NCBI GenBank assembly: GCA_900539755.1
Contig: UQDC01000006.1
Location: 1 to 64,000, forward strand
Direction of reading: 5' to 3'
Length of the DNA stretch: 64,000 nucleotides
DNA from: an uncultured Alistipes sp.
GTDB taxonomy: Bacteria > Bacteroidota > Bacteroidia > Bacteroidales > Rikenellaceae
The position numbers were made by a program, and so were the translations under genes. The notes beneath the pieces are model-generated. The model was not told the DNA's origin, ran no database searches, and saw only the letters and a list, made by a program, of their open reading frames with translations. Below, piece by piece: positions 8,286 through 19,404 of the stretch (position 1 is the stretch's first letter; the number at the start of each line of letters is the position of its first letter).

Positions 8286-9443
8286 AGCGTGGTGGGGTAA
8301 AAGGGTTTGTATAGGTGTTCGAGGTTGTCGGTAATTGAAATAAGCAATGAGGTTAGATGTGTTTTGTTAGAAGTAGTTGATTAACTGTGTGATGTGTAAA
8401 TCTTACATCGTGGATCTATGTGTTAAAATGGCTTTTTGATGAGCGTGACGTTTATGTGGCTGTTTTAAGTTTTTATGCTGTAATGGTAATGTGGGTGACT
8501 GTACTGAGTGTGTGATAGTGTGTACAGGAATGAAAGAGCCTTTGCGGTGTCTTTCAGTGTGTAATGTATAGTGAAAAATAGTTGTCCGGTTGAGTTCGGT
8601 GGAGTAGGCCTTTGCGGATTGGATTTGTAGATTTTGGTTGTTGTTATTGATTTCGGTGGATTGAATGGTATGCTGTGAATGGAGTGGAATCTGTATGTTA
8701 TGTCCGTTTTGTTGCTTTGGGGACATGGTTGGGTTCGCTACAAAACTGACGAATCTCTTTTTCAATTATCCTACAATCACCTATGAACAATATTAATGAA
8801 AATATATGAGAAAATCAACCGATTAGCTCTGTTTTATGTGTGGTTTTGACTAGGCTTTGTGGTTGTATCTGTACAAACTGTGTGGCGTCTTCCGTGAATG
8901 GATGGATGCCGGTGTTTTGCATGTGCTCAGTCGTTTTATGGCTAAATCTCCAAAATGTGTGAAAGTTTTGTGTTGTGCCCTATCGAGGCATGATCCTTGC
9001 CGCCTTATAAAAGGTGATATGGCATGGTGTATCGGGTTGGTCGTGGATCCTCTGCGTAATGTGTGGAGTGTTTGAGATGTGAGGATTTTGAGGATGTACT
9101 GAGATGTGGTTTATCGGTTTGAATTTTTTGGTTAAAATGGTGGAAATCTGTTGCTTTGATTAAAAATAAAGGTTAAATTGCATAATGTATATTGAATCGA
9201 TAAAATGGCGCTACTGGATTAATTTTTGATGGAATAGATTATAAAATATTGATAATTATTTTGTTATCAGTGTGTGCGACGGTTGTGAACCGTTAAATGA
9301 ATAGAGTAATAGTATGTCCTTGAGTTTTCGCAAAGTATAGAATAACTGTTGAGGCGGATTGTCAGCATATCTCTTGAAAACTATTGAAAGAATTCCATTT
9401 ATCTGAAACGTGGTTTGTAACGAGTATTATCCCATAACATTCA
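8286..9443. other. Long intergenic region without clear genes
   Basis: About 1.16 kb between the divergent DUF4919-like gene and the exopolysaccharide locus. The plus strand is very rich in G and T from about 8400 to 9100. A minus-strand frame at 8403-8765 is open, but its translation (Asn, Gln, His and Thr with no fold-like pattern) looks like a by-product of that composition. I found no tRNA, terminator with a good stem, or repeat. Regulation of the downstream operon should lie in the last 150 bases, but I could not place a consensus promoter. Confidence 0.55.
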
Positions 9444-10781
9444 ATGAAATTAAAAATCAACAATCGAGTCGTTTTAGGAATATCAATCCCGTTGTTAGTG
9501 ATTCTGCTAATTGTGGGGTTAGGTGTTACGTATCGTTCCGGAACTATTCACGGACAACAAGACGATACGGTTATGCCCTGGGAGCATCAAATCACCATGG
9601 AGGGGACGGATTATTTCCAATATTTTTTCAATGCAGTGAAAGGAGCGTATGTCCGATATCCATGGGTGGTGCAGGTCTCTTATATTATTGTGGTGCTCTG
9701 TATATTGGCTGTTGGAGTGTTGGCGGTGTTTATGTCATGGGATATATACATGCGAAAGAAAAATGCGAGGAGATTCAATGAGCTGAAATCGAAATACTAT
9801 GGCGTTTTAAGCGATATAGCCAAAGCGGATCGGGTGTTGGAACGGTCTGAAATATATGCGATGCTCAGACCTGAACAGGTGGCAGAGACCAGTTATGCCT
9901 ACAGAATCAAATGGATCGAGCTGTTTATATTGTTACGGGCAGATACCGATATGCAGTAGCCTGCGATTACCAATATGCGTAATGCCATGGAGGTGCTAGG
10001 TTTGAGCGAATTTATGGAAAACAGGCTAATCTATGGCAGGGATAAAGATAAATTGAGGGTGATTCAGGCTGCCCGACTGTTGGATATGCAGTTGCCAGAC
10101 AGTGTTATGGCAAGCTTTGTCAATAATCGTGATGTACGCTTACATAAAGCTGCCCGATTTTATTATATGTTGATCAATAAAGATGATCCCTATCTGTTTT
10201 TCGAAAATGACAAGATGAATGACCGATTCTCGGTGTGGGATAAGTTGGAGTTTCATCAACTGTTTGCAGACTGTCACGAGGCAGGGAAAAAGCTGCCCTC
10301 GTTTATTCCGTTGATCCGTCAGTTGTCTAACCCCGAGATAGCGGCATTTTTTATCAAGGAGACAGCCTATTGGGGTAGCGATGTCGAAGTCGGGTACTTG
10401 GAAGAGTATTTCGACTCTCCGGATCAAAATTTTAGAAAAGCTGCATTTGAAGGTATGGGCTTGCGTCGTTTTGTCGCCGCTGAAGAGAAGATGAAAGCCT
10501 GTTTTTATAATCAATCCGAGTCGATCAAAAGAGTCATTTTGGAGAGTATCCTGTCGATTCGCTCCGGAAAATCTGCCACGTTTATTAAAGAGGTGTTTGA
10601 TACCTCTGCCTCCCGATTTACCAAACGTACCGCATTGTATTGCCTGTGGTATTATGGCAATACGGGGAAAGAGTTGTTTATGGAGATGAAAAAAACAGCA
10701 TCGGAAGATGACCTCGTGTTGTTTAATCAAGTGGAAAGAACTTCAGATCAAGAACCTTCACGCTCATATCTGCCTGTATGA
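9444..10781 (+). pseudogene. HEAT-like membrane protein gene, interrupted by TAG
   Basis: One reading frame of 446 codons broken by an in-frame TAG at 9957-9959 (codon 172). The first part has two membrane helices (about residues 9-28 and 74-97) and a cytoplasmic Lys/Arg-rich stretch. The second part, from the TAG to 10781, is helical with HEAT-like repeats (for example FRKAAFEGMGLRRF). Both halves stay in one frame and read as one protein, so this is one gene with a nonsense codon rather than two genes. A restart at ATG 9975 could give a soluble 268-residue piece. It ends with ATGA overlap to the glycosyltransferase gene. The likely role is an accessory membrane subunit of the adjacent synthase, from position only. 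Confidence 0.75.
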
Positions 10782-12205
10782 AAGAGTATATCATAGAATT
10801 TTATGGGCTGACCATTTTCGTCTATTCCATTGCCTTGATCATTTCGTATGTCGTTTTGATCTGGTTGGCGGAAATCTCGATCATGCGTAGCAGAACCTCC
10901 TTTGTGGAGTCTTATGCTAAAAAGATTATCACCCGAAGCCCTTATACACCAGGTGTTTCGATTGTCGCTCCGGCATACAACGAGGAACGAACCATTGTCG
11001 ATAATGTCAATTCACTGTTGGGACAGGATTATCCGAAGTTCGAGGTGGTCATTGTCAATGACGGTAGCAAGGATTCGACATTGGAAAAATTGATCGACAA
11101 TTTTAAGTTGGTTGAGATTCCGTTTGATTACGTGGAGTTGATCAAGACCAAACCCTTTAAGAGGTTGTTCAAATCGACAGATCCGAAATTTGACAAATTG
11201 ATTGTTGTAGATAAAGTCAACGGCGGTACCAAAGCCGATGCAGTCAATGCGGGACTGAATGTCGCTTCGTATCCCTATTTCATCAATACGGATGTGGATT
11301 GTATCTTAGCTCGTGATGCCATCTACCAATGTATTTTGCCGGTTTTGGATAAGGAGCATGTCATTGCGGTCAGCGGAGCCATGGCCATGTCGAACGGCTG
11401 TAAAATGAAAGATGGTCAAATCGAAGAGGCCTATCCTCCGCATGCTCTGATTCCGCTGTTTCAGACGCTCGAATATATGCGGTCGTTCCTGATCGGCAAA
11501 ATGGGGTGGTCAGCCATCAATTCGATGCCGAACGTCTCCGGTGGATATGGCATGTTTGACCGAAAGATTGTTATTGCTGCCGGAGGCTACAGCCCGGATT
11601 CTTTTGCTGAAGACATGGATATGCTGGTCCGAATGGTCGGGTACTGTTGTGACTTTTCGTTGCCGTATTAGGTGATCCAAATTCCGCAAACCTGCTGCTG
11701 GACCGAAGGGCCTCCGAATATCAAAGTGCTTTCACGTCAACGTATCAGATGGGGCAGGGGGTTGATCCAGACTTTTGCCCAGCACAAACGGTTTTTATTC
11801 AATAAAAAATATCGGCAGCTGGGACTGGTGACGTTGCCGTATTTGCTGATATTCGAGTTTTTTGCCCCAATGATTGAGTTTGTGGGGATCCTTACTCTGA
11901 GTTTCCTTGCATTTACCGGAGCGGTTAACTGGAATACGGCGATTGTTATCTTTTTGGCGATTTATGCCTTTTGTCTGACCCTCTCTATGGTGGTCATCTT
12001 CTATGATTATACCCTCGGTGGCTCCTACAAAAAATTAAAAGCCTATCTCTGGATTTTGTTGGCAGCCATGTTGGAGCCATTTATCTATCATCCGATGGTT
12101 GTATTCTTTTCGTTAAAAGGCTATTGGAATTATTTTATTAAAAAGAAAGCCGTATGGGGAGAAATGACTCGCAAGGGTTTTTCCGCAGAGGTAAAAAACA
12201 GTTGA
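10778..12205 (+). pseudogene. GT2 polysaccharide synthase gene, interrupted by TAG
   Basis: A processive family-2 glycosyltransferase (PgaC / cellulose / hyaluronan synthase type) of 476 codons, broken by an in-frame TAG at 11669-11671 (codon 298). Before the stop are one membrane helix (7-28), the nucleotide-binding segment VSIVAPAYNEE, VNDGSKD, the DVD motif in NTDVDCI and the acidic pair in SFAEDMDML. After it come the acceptor motif Q321-R-I-R-W325 and about three membrane helices that would form the export channel. A product stopping at codon 298 lacks QxxRW and the channel, so it should be inactive. The start overlaps the previous stop (ATGA), and the stop is two bases before the next ATG. 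Confidence 0.85.
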
Positions 12206-12207
12206 TC

Positions 12208-15193
12208 ATGAATTCAAAAACACTCTTCCCCCTTCATAATAGATGGAGTTACCGTATGCGTATCCTCTCATTGGTACTGATGCTTGGGCTGTTTTGTGCC
12301 GGAAATAGCTATGGTATCGGCAAAGACAAAAAGGTGGAACAATATGAAAAGTCAGTTAAAGATCTTTTTGTCGATGATCGATGGGAAGAGGGTATGAAAA
12401 TTTTACGTGAAGGTTTGCGACTTTATCCCGAATCGTCCGAACTGAATGGGTTGGCTGGCAGTTATTATTATCAATTGAAAGACTATGACAATGCCCGTTA
12501 TTTCCTTGTTCGGGCAGTCAAGGATACCCCCGATAATGTGAACGCAAAGAGTTTGCTGGTCAATGTCGAAGAGGAGACTGGCAATTATTCCAGTGCGATT
12601 TGTTATGTGAACGAACTTTTGGAGGTGACGCCATATTGGCCGGGATTATGGAAAAGAAAGATCGGGTTGTATCGTCGTCAGGGTAATCATATTGAGGCTG
12701 ACAGATTGTTAAAACGGTTGGTTCAGATCTATCCGAACGATACGACCATACGACAGGACTATCTGGATCGTCTCGAGGAAAACTATTTAAGAGAGCGCAA
12801 GGCAGGAGATAAGGTAGCGGCCATAGAGGCTTTGCAGGAGCTGTTGGCTAATGATAAGTCGCAAGAGGTGTATTATTTGGACTTGACCAATCTGCTGTTA
12901 CAACAAGGCAGTCCGGAATCTGCCTTGCAAGTGGCTTCGGAGGGGGTGATCTCGTTCCCGACATCGATTCCTCTGATTTCAAAAAAAAGCAGAGATTCTG
13001 TCCGGATTGTGTCGTTATCCCGAAGCGTTGGCCTTTTTAGAGAACCGGATGAGTGTGATCCCAAACAACGCTTCGTTGCAAAAACTCTATAATGCGATTA
13101 TGGGGGAATATGCACGGTCCCAGCAGTCCGCTGAACCCTATCAGCTTTATGGAAGATTATATGCGCTTGAAAAAGATCCGGATGCCTTGAACTATCTGAT
13201 TGATGAGTCGATCCGTAGCGGGCGGGAAGAAGATATGAAGAAGTATCTCGCAGAGGCTCGGCGTATGTATGGCGATTTGCCGGAACTGCGATACAAAGAG
13301 TACGATTTCTATAAACGTCAGGGCAGTCCGAAAGCGGTGTCTTTACTTGAGGAGTTGTATGACCGCTATCCCGATAATGCGGATATTGTCGAAGAGTTTT
13401 GTGCTTTGAAATATGCACAAGCGGAGGATTTGCGGGCAGACGGCTCCTATACAGAAGCGGTCAAATGGTTCATGTTTGTATCACAAACTACGCGTGATAC
13501 GACGTTGAAAGTGTCAGCTTTGAAAAAAGCGTATGCGGTTAATCTGTTCCTGAAGCAGTATGATGCGGCGGGGGATGTGCTCGAATCGCTGAACAGATAT
13601 ATTGGGCATGAAGAATATGTGGTACGAAAGGCTGAGATCCTGAATGAGCGAGGTGATGTTTCGGCTGCGTTAGACTATTTGTACGATTATTGGCAGCATC
13701 CGGATCCTCAATCGGATCGAGCATATGTTGCTACGATTTATGAGGAGACGGCACTCCCCTATATTAAACAATTAATGGAATCGGGGGATCTGAGACAAGC
13801 GGGTGCCGAGAGTCGGCGTTTGTTGGAGGTGCAGCCTCTGTCTGAGACAGGTGTGCAATATGCGATTGCCAGTTATGACCGGCTGGGTGATCAAGTGATG
13901 TCGGATTACTATCTGCAATATGGATTGCAACAGTTCCCGGGGCATACCTATTTCATTGAAAAAAAGGCCGGACTTTTATATGCAGACAAACAGTATCAAG
14001 AGGCTATCGATTTGTTGCGGCCAGTGGCCGATTCTCTTCCCGGCAATCAAAACATTGTATCCTCCCTATCGGCCAGCAGTGAAGCAAATGCCTATAATCT
14101 GATCAAATTGAGACAATACGATGAGGCAATGGCTTCGATCGATACGGCTTTGGTTTACGACCGGAATAATCATCGTCTTTATTATGCCAAAGGGGTGATT
14201 TATGAGAAACAGGGACTGTATGATTCTGCCTATGTTTATCAAAGCCAGTACAAACCTGATCTCACAGAGGCGAGAGATTTCAAACGTCATTTGATCGCTT
14301 TGGAACGCCGGGAAATGAAGAATGAACTCTCTATGGGCGTTATATTCGGTGGCTATTTGAATGGTCGCTCGATCGCTCCTGTCATGGATGTGAGTTATGC
14401 CTATACCTATAAGAAAAATCAGTTCTTTTTTAATCCTGCCTATACGGCCCGTGAGGATCTTGTCGATGAATCTGGCGTTAATGTTCCGGGAGATCAAGCG
14501 GTACGGTTGGTCGCTGGATGGGGTAGGCGACTCTCTTCGAGATTGGCCTCTGCTCTGTATGTGGGATGGTCCAATGAGTTTTTCCCAACACTTTCGGTGG
14601 ATGTGTCTGTCGGATACGATTTAAAACGAGATTGGAATCTCAATTTTAGCGCAGGGTACAGATCTTTAAATCAGGATCAAATTGACTATCGTTGGGAGGA
14701 GACAACGGATCCAGAATCTGGTGTTACGGAAGGAATGTGGGTGCCAGAAAATAATGGACGGAAAAAGGAGACACTGTTGAATGTCGGTGTCGCTGCAATC
14801 AAATCTTATGAATTCCTGATTCTCACATTGAAAGGTGATTTTTTTGTCATGGGTAAACAGCCCTATTTCAATAGCTCAGTACAACTGAAGAACATTCCTG
14901 GAAATGATGGTGTCTCCTATGTGCGAGGGTCGGTAGGTGTCGGTACAGCTCCCGAATTGGATGTCATCGATTATGCGATGCCGGGCAGTTTCAGTAAGGT
15001 TAATGTGTTTGCAGGGCTCGGTGCCGGATATTTGATCGGTAAACACATGTTGATCGGAGTCGATTTCCTGTACAGCACTCTATATACGCAAAGTGGTAAA
15101 CGGATCGGAACTTATGACGATTATGTGAATGATATTCAGACCAAATACAAAAATATGTTCAGTATCTATAGCCATATTAGTTTTTATTTTTAG
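12208..15193 (+). pseudogene. TPR/outer-membrane barrel export protein, frameshifted
   Basis: Two overlapping frames join into one protein of about 994 residues if one base is removed from the A8 run at 12981-12988, restoring the junction as SKKAEILSGLCRYPEALAFL. It has a signal peptide ending near CAGNSYG, a long array of TPR repeats (about residues 35-700), and a C-terminal beta-barrel of alternating polar and aromatic strands ending in SHISFYF, an outer-membrane insertion signature. The barrel resembles YaiO, and the whole resembles PgaA/BcsC export proteins. I chose ATG 12208 because the upstream ATG 12154 lies inside the synthase gene. As written, translation stops at 13092, well before the barrel. 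Confidence 0.8.
12981..12988 (+). other. A8 homopolymer at the frameshift
   Basis: Eight adenines mark the point where the coding frame of the TPR/barrel gene shifts by one. With seven adenines the protein reads through without a break. The run could be an indel mutation, a site of slippage during transcription, or an assembly error. Confidence 0.8.
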
Positions 15194-15247
15194 TAACCAC
15201 ATCGTTTGTCGGTTGAGCATGTGTTGTCCTGCAAAAAAATATAGTTT

Positions 15248-17362
15248 ATGAAGAAAAGGTTTAGTTGGGTCGTTGTATTGATTTTCTCTTTGGCCAACTG
15301 TTTTTGCCAACCGCAATCGCAGGACAATAGGTACGATTCTTATCTCGTGTTGGCTGCGGACGAGGAGGGCGATGATTTGCGTTGGACTGACTATTTGTAG
15401 TCGCAGTTGGATCGTCGAGGAAAAACTCGGCCCCAGCCCATCTCGGGTGAGGGAACAACATTGGAGATTGTCGTGGATGTGGATCCTGCCATGATGTCAG
15501 AGTATGCCGTTGTACGTCAGAAGGATCGTTTGACACTGCGGGCGAAAAATCCCGATTCGATGTTGTGGCTGTTGTACCAGTTTATAGCTTGGATCTCTCA
15601 ATACGACGACCATTTGGAGGCTCTTGACCTTCCACCGGCTTTGTTGGATATGAATCGTACGTGTGAAGGAACATTTGCTTTTGAATATCGGGGAATCTAC
15701 TCGCCGACCAACTCTGATCCCGATTTTATGGCTATCAATGCCTCGCATAATATTGACTACGATTGGGGCTTGTGGGGACATAATTTAAGAAAGGTGTTGG
15801 ACGGTGAGGCCTCCGACGAGGTGTTTGCCTGGACTCAGGGGAAGAGGGATCACCGTCAATTCTGCTTTTCATCGGAGGATTTGTACACCCGTTTGGTCGC
15901 CTATATTTTGGACAATTACGGCGATGGGACCGTAAAGAATGGACCAAATAAAGGACAGGTACAGGGAAACCGCTTTTGTATCATGCCCGACGATAACAAT
16001 ATTGTCTGTCAGTGTGAGAAGTGTCGGCAAGCAGGAAATACAGCTCAATCCGCAACGCCGGCAGTTGTGAAGATGATGCAAAAAGTGGCCGAACGATTTC
16101 CCAATCATCGCTTTTTTACCACATCCTACCTTACGACAAAGAATCCTCCGTCGATGCACATGCCTGAAAATACAGGGGTACTCATCAGTGCAATAGATTT
16201 CCCACTCTCATATGGGTTTGAGTCCACTTCGCAGGCTGCAGACTTCGCTGCCAAAATCAAACAATGGCGTGCAGTGACTCCCAACATTTATGTGTGGGAC
16301 TATATGAGAAATTTTGATGATTATTTGACTCCTTTCCCGGTGTTGGGTGTTCTGGAAAAACGGTTGGCATTTTTTAAACAACTGGGGGTGTCGGGAGTCT
16401 TTTATAATGGTAGTGGTTATGATTATGCCTCATTGGATGATGTGCAAACATTCGCCCTCGCCAGTATGTTAAAAAGCGATAGCCTGAGCTGGAGTTCGAT
16501 TGTCAAAAAGTATCTCGATAAATTTTATCCACAATCCGGGGCATCTATTTACGAATATTGTCACACTCTTGAGGAGCGGGTTGCACAGAATCCGGTTGCT
16601 CTTGAATATTATGGTGGAATCGATGCTGCTATTCAAGCCTATCTGATACCGACTGAATTTGAAAATTTTTATACGCGTTTAGATGCTGTTTCCAAAAAGA
16701 TCTCAGGGGATGAACGTGTACGGCTAAACCGTTTGCTGACAGCGTTTAATTATACCCTGTTGGAACTGATGAGAACTCCTAATGGATTGCCATACAATGC
16801 TGAAAAGGTTGAGGAGTGTTTGTGTAACTTGAGTGGTTATACAGCTTTTCCTGAAATGAAATATTATAAAGAGGCGAATGGCGCTCTCGCTGCCTATATT
16901 GACTCGTGGAATAGGTACGATGTGTACACTGCCACTGATCATTCTCTGAAAACTGATTTTAAATTCTTTTCGAAGGAGGCAAATGATCAACCGATTCCCC
17001 AGTTATCGGACGGCTTTCATGGATTTCCTTCGGATTATCATACCGGATGGTACCAGTTCCGAAATGGTGTAGTGGTTGGAGAATGCGAAATAGGGGAAGC
17101 GTGTACCATTGTTGTGTCGGGAGGGTTCTTGTATGCTCCCCAATGGAAAATCGATCTGCCAGGTGAGGTTTATGTATTGGTTAACGATAAACGGTGTTGC
17201 GAAGGTTCGTTCGTTTCGACACCCGTTCCGTTTTCAAAACAGTTCTGTCGTTTTGAGTTGCCAGCTGTGGCCGGTGATCGTGTGAAAATAGTTGTACAAT
17301 CCTGCAAAACGACGGGATATTCCGTCGCTTGCGATGAAATAGAGATATATGAAAAGAGGTAA
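15248..17362 (+). pseudogene. DUF4838 lipoprotein gene, interrupted by TAG
   Basis: A 705-codon frame with an in-frame TAG at 15398-15400 (codon 51). The N-terminus encoded before the stop is a lipoprotein signal peptide with lipobox LANC, missed if one begins at the next open stretch (15407). After the stop comes a long domain resembling DUF4838, found near carbohydrate-active enzymes and probably glycosidase-like, and a beta-rich C-terminal part that could bind carbohydrate. The segment with CQCEKCRQAGNTA is typical of DUF4838 as I remember it. Next to a polysaccharide synthase and exporter, it takes the place that the lipoprotein hydrolase/deacetylase PgaB has in pga operons. Truncation at codon 51 would abolish the protein. 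It overlaps the DUF1573 gene by 14 bases. Confidence 0.75.
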
Positions 17363-17864
17363 TTTGTATAAGCTGCTGTTGATGGGGCTTGTGACAGGTG
17401 CGGTTGCTTGCTCGGGAAGAGTCGAACGTACATCTGTGTTTATTGAAGATCCGGTCAGACATTATTATCCAATTCGATTTGGAGATGAGCTGTGGATCGC
17501 ATACGATGTTACCAATACTGGAAAAAATCCATTGATTATAAGTGAGATTCAAACCTCATGTGGCTGTATCGTGTACGATGATTCCAAACGAATTATTCCA
17601 GCGGGGAACAAAGAGCGTCTGCTGTTTAAGTATGACAGTTTTAAAAATTTGGGTTACGCACGGCACCAGATTCGCCTATACGGAAATTTTGATTCCAGTA
17701 GTGTAAAGTTATTGGAATTTGATGTCAATGTGGTCCCATCCTCGGATTATGTGCGAGATTATGAAGAGGTCTATCTGGGAAAGATTCAGACAAAGAAAAA
17801 AAATACAATCACCAAATCAGAATCGGACAACAAAGATATTTACTACGTCGATGGCGATTATTAG
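17349..17864 (+). CDS. DUF1573 lipoprotein, last gene of the locus
   Basis: A 171-residue predicted lipoprotein with lipobox AVAC near residue 21. The mature part is one immunoglobulin-like beta domain with the DUF1573 hallmark around IISEIQTSCGCIVYD (the SCGC pair). DUF1573 proteins are common in Bacteroidetes, and the fold resembles ASH/MSP-type domains; the function is unknown. The start lies inside the end of the DUF4838 gene, so the two are translationally coupled. This is the only intact gene of the five in the locus. Its stop is TAG, which shows that TAG terminates normally even here. Confidence 0.78.
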   Translation: MKRGNLYKLLLMGLVTGAVACSGRVERTSVFIEDPVRHYYPIRFGDELWIAYDVTNTGKNPLIISEIQTSCGCIVYDDSKRIIPAGNKERLLFKYDSFKNLGYARHQIRLYGNFDSSSVKLLEFDVNVVPSSDYVRDYEEVYLGKIQTKKKNTITKSESDNKDIYYVDGDY

Positions 17865-18190
17865 CGTAGAATGGTGTTGAAAATTGTTTGATCGAGCTGT
17901 TGCTGATACGGCTTTTATGGTTGGGAGTGGTTACGAATCAGCGTGTTTTGGATGGTTGAAGGTGAGGGGTATTAGATCGTTTTGCCCTCCTCAAAAAAAA
18001 CTTTCTACGTGTAGATTGGGCAGTAAAAAATAACGCCCAAACCTGGGCGCGTAATATAATTCAAGTGTACACAATGTTTTCATGCGGTTACATAATGGCA
18101 AATGACGCAATATAGAGCAGCAAGTTGCGTCACTGGCTTTAGTAAGATTGCATAAAATAAACAGTGTGTGTTATTTGAGTCTAACTGAGC
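17865..18190. other. Intergenic, convergent between DUF1573 and ftsY
   Basis: About 325 bases between two convergent genes. A short hairpin CGCCCA/TGGGCG (18034-18049) with loop AACC is visible but has no T tract, so it is a poor terminator candidate. Nothing else is supported. Confidence 0.5.
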
Positions 18191-19144
18191 CTAACTGAAC
18201 AGACTGTCCACAAACTCTTTGCGGTCGAAAACCTGCAATTGGTCAATGCCTTCTCCTACACCGATATAACGAACCGGAATTTTAAACTGATCGCTGATAC
18301 CGATGACTACACCGCCTTTGGCTGTGCCGTCCAGTTTCGTAATCGTCAATGAGGTGACTTTCGTTGCCTGGGTGAACTGTTTGGCCTGTTCAAATGCATT
18401 TTGGCCTGTCGATCCGTCCAAAACCAACATGACATCATGTGGTGCGTCCGGAATTACTTTGGCCATGACATTCCGGATTTTGGTCAGTTCGTTCATCAAT
18501 CCGATTTTATTGTGCAGACGGCCTGCCGTGTCGATCAATACCACATCGGCATTATTCGCTACGGCTGAACGTAACGTGTCGAATGCGACGGACGCCGGAT
18601 CGGAGCCCATCTCCTGGCGAATCATCGTGGCTCCTGCGCGTTCGGCCCATACGGCCAGTTGATCGATTGCAGCTGCACGGAAAGTGTCGGCAGCTCCGAT
18701 ATAGACCTTCTTGCCAGCTTTGGTGAGTTTTGCGGCCAATTTTCCGATGGTTGTGGTTTTGCCCACACCGTTTACGCCAACGACCATGACCACAAACGGA
18801 TTGCCGTTTTGACGTTCGAATGAAAGGGCCCCTTCGTTGTTGCGATTCTCTTCGAGCATGGCCGTAATCTCATCGCGCAAAATGGCATTCAACTCGGCGG
18901 TGTTCATGTATTTGTCTGTAGCGACCCGTTTTTCGATCCGTTCGATGATGCGAACCGTGGTGTCCACTCCTACATCCGAAGTGATGAGAATCTCTTCGAG
19001 GTTATCTAACACCTCGTCGTCCACCTTCGATTTGCCGGCGACAGCGCGAGCTAATTTGGAAAATACTCCCTCTTTGGTTTTAGCGAGGCCTTTGTTTAGA
19101 TCCTCTTTATTCTCCTTTTTCGAAAAGAGATTGAACAGTCCCAT
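18191..19144 (-). CDS. ftsY: Signal recognition particle receptor FtsY
   Basis: The SRP-type GTPase that docks ribosome-nascent-chain/SRP complexes at the inner membrane. I place the start at 19144 (MGLFNLFSKKENKE), giving 317 residues; the frame is open 22 codons further upstream, but that stretch lies in the spacer and is unlike FtsY. The N-terminal helical bundle is followed by the NG domain: G1 VVGVNGVGKTTTIGKLA, the insertion box with DTFRAAAIDQL, G3 DTAGRLHNK, and TKLDGTAKGG as G4. It belongs to the conserved Bacteroidales run cinA, L28, L33, DUF4295, ftsY, rimO. Confidence 0.96.
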   Translation of the reverse strand: MGLFNLFSKKENKEDLNKGLAKTKEGVFSKLARAVAGKSKVDDEVLDNLEEILITSDVGVDTTVRIIERIEKRVATDKYMNTAELNAILRDEITAMLEENRNNEGALSFERQNGNPFVVMVVGVNGVGKTTTIGKLAAKLTKAGKKVYIGAADTFRAAAIDQLAVWAERAGATMIRQEMGSDPASVAFDTLRSAVANNADVVLIDTAGRLHNKIGLMNELTKIRNVMAKVIPDAPHDVMLVLDGSTGQNAFEQAKQFTQATKVTSLTITKLDGTAKGGVVIGISDQFKIPVRYIGVGEGIDQLQVFDRKEFVDSLFS

Positions 19145-19350
19145 ATCGATTTGTGTTTTGGTCGTTTGTATTTTCGGCCGGGGCCGCGTGTCTGACTCAG
19201 CAATTCCCACCTGCGGCGTGAGATCCTATAAATGTTGGTTATATCTTGAAGAACATTATCTGGGTGCAGCATCTTTGATGTCATCCAGCGTCATAATGTC
19301 TTCACAAAAGCAGAAGTTTCCCAATAGGGGCAAACTCATAGCCCCAAAAA

Positions 19351-19388
19351 TACAAAAAGCTCCTTAAAATTTTAAGGAGCTTTTTGTA
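19351..19388. terminator. Intrinsic terminator of the L28-L33-DUF4295 operon
   Basis: A perfect 19-bp palindrome centred at 19369/19370, built on AAAAAGCTCCTT and its complement, with A and T tracts at its ends. It starts 17 bases past the DUF4295 stop and separates that operon from ftsY on the same strand. Confidence 0.85.
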
Positions 19389-19404
19389 TTAAGATGCGTT
19401 TCGC

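Noticed and set aside
8403..8765. 120-codon minus-strand open frame
   Set aside because: Its composition (Asn, Gln, His, Thr) follows from the A/C-rich strand; no signal, fold pattern or family resemblance.
9444..17864. Genome-wide reassignment of TAG
   Set aside because: TAG is the normal stop of at least nine genes in the window, including DUF1573 inside the same locus, rny, DUF4295, transketolase, gyrA and sufB.
18034..18049. Small hairpin as terminator for the exopolysaccharide locus
   Set aside because: Six-bp stem with no T tract; too weak.
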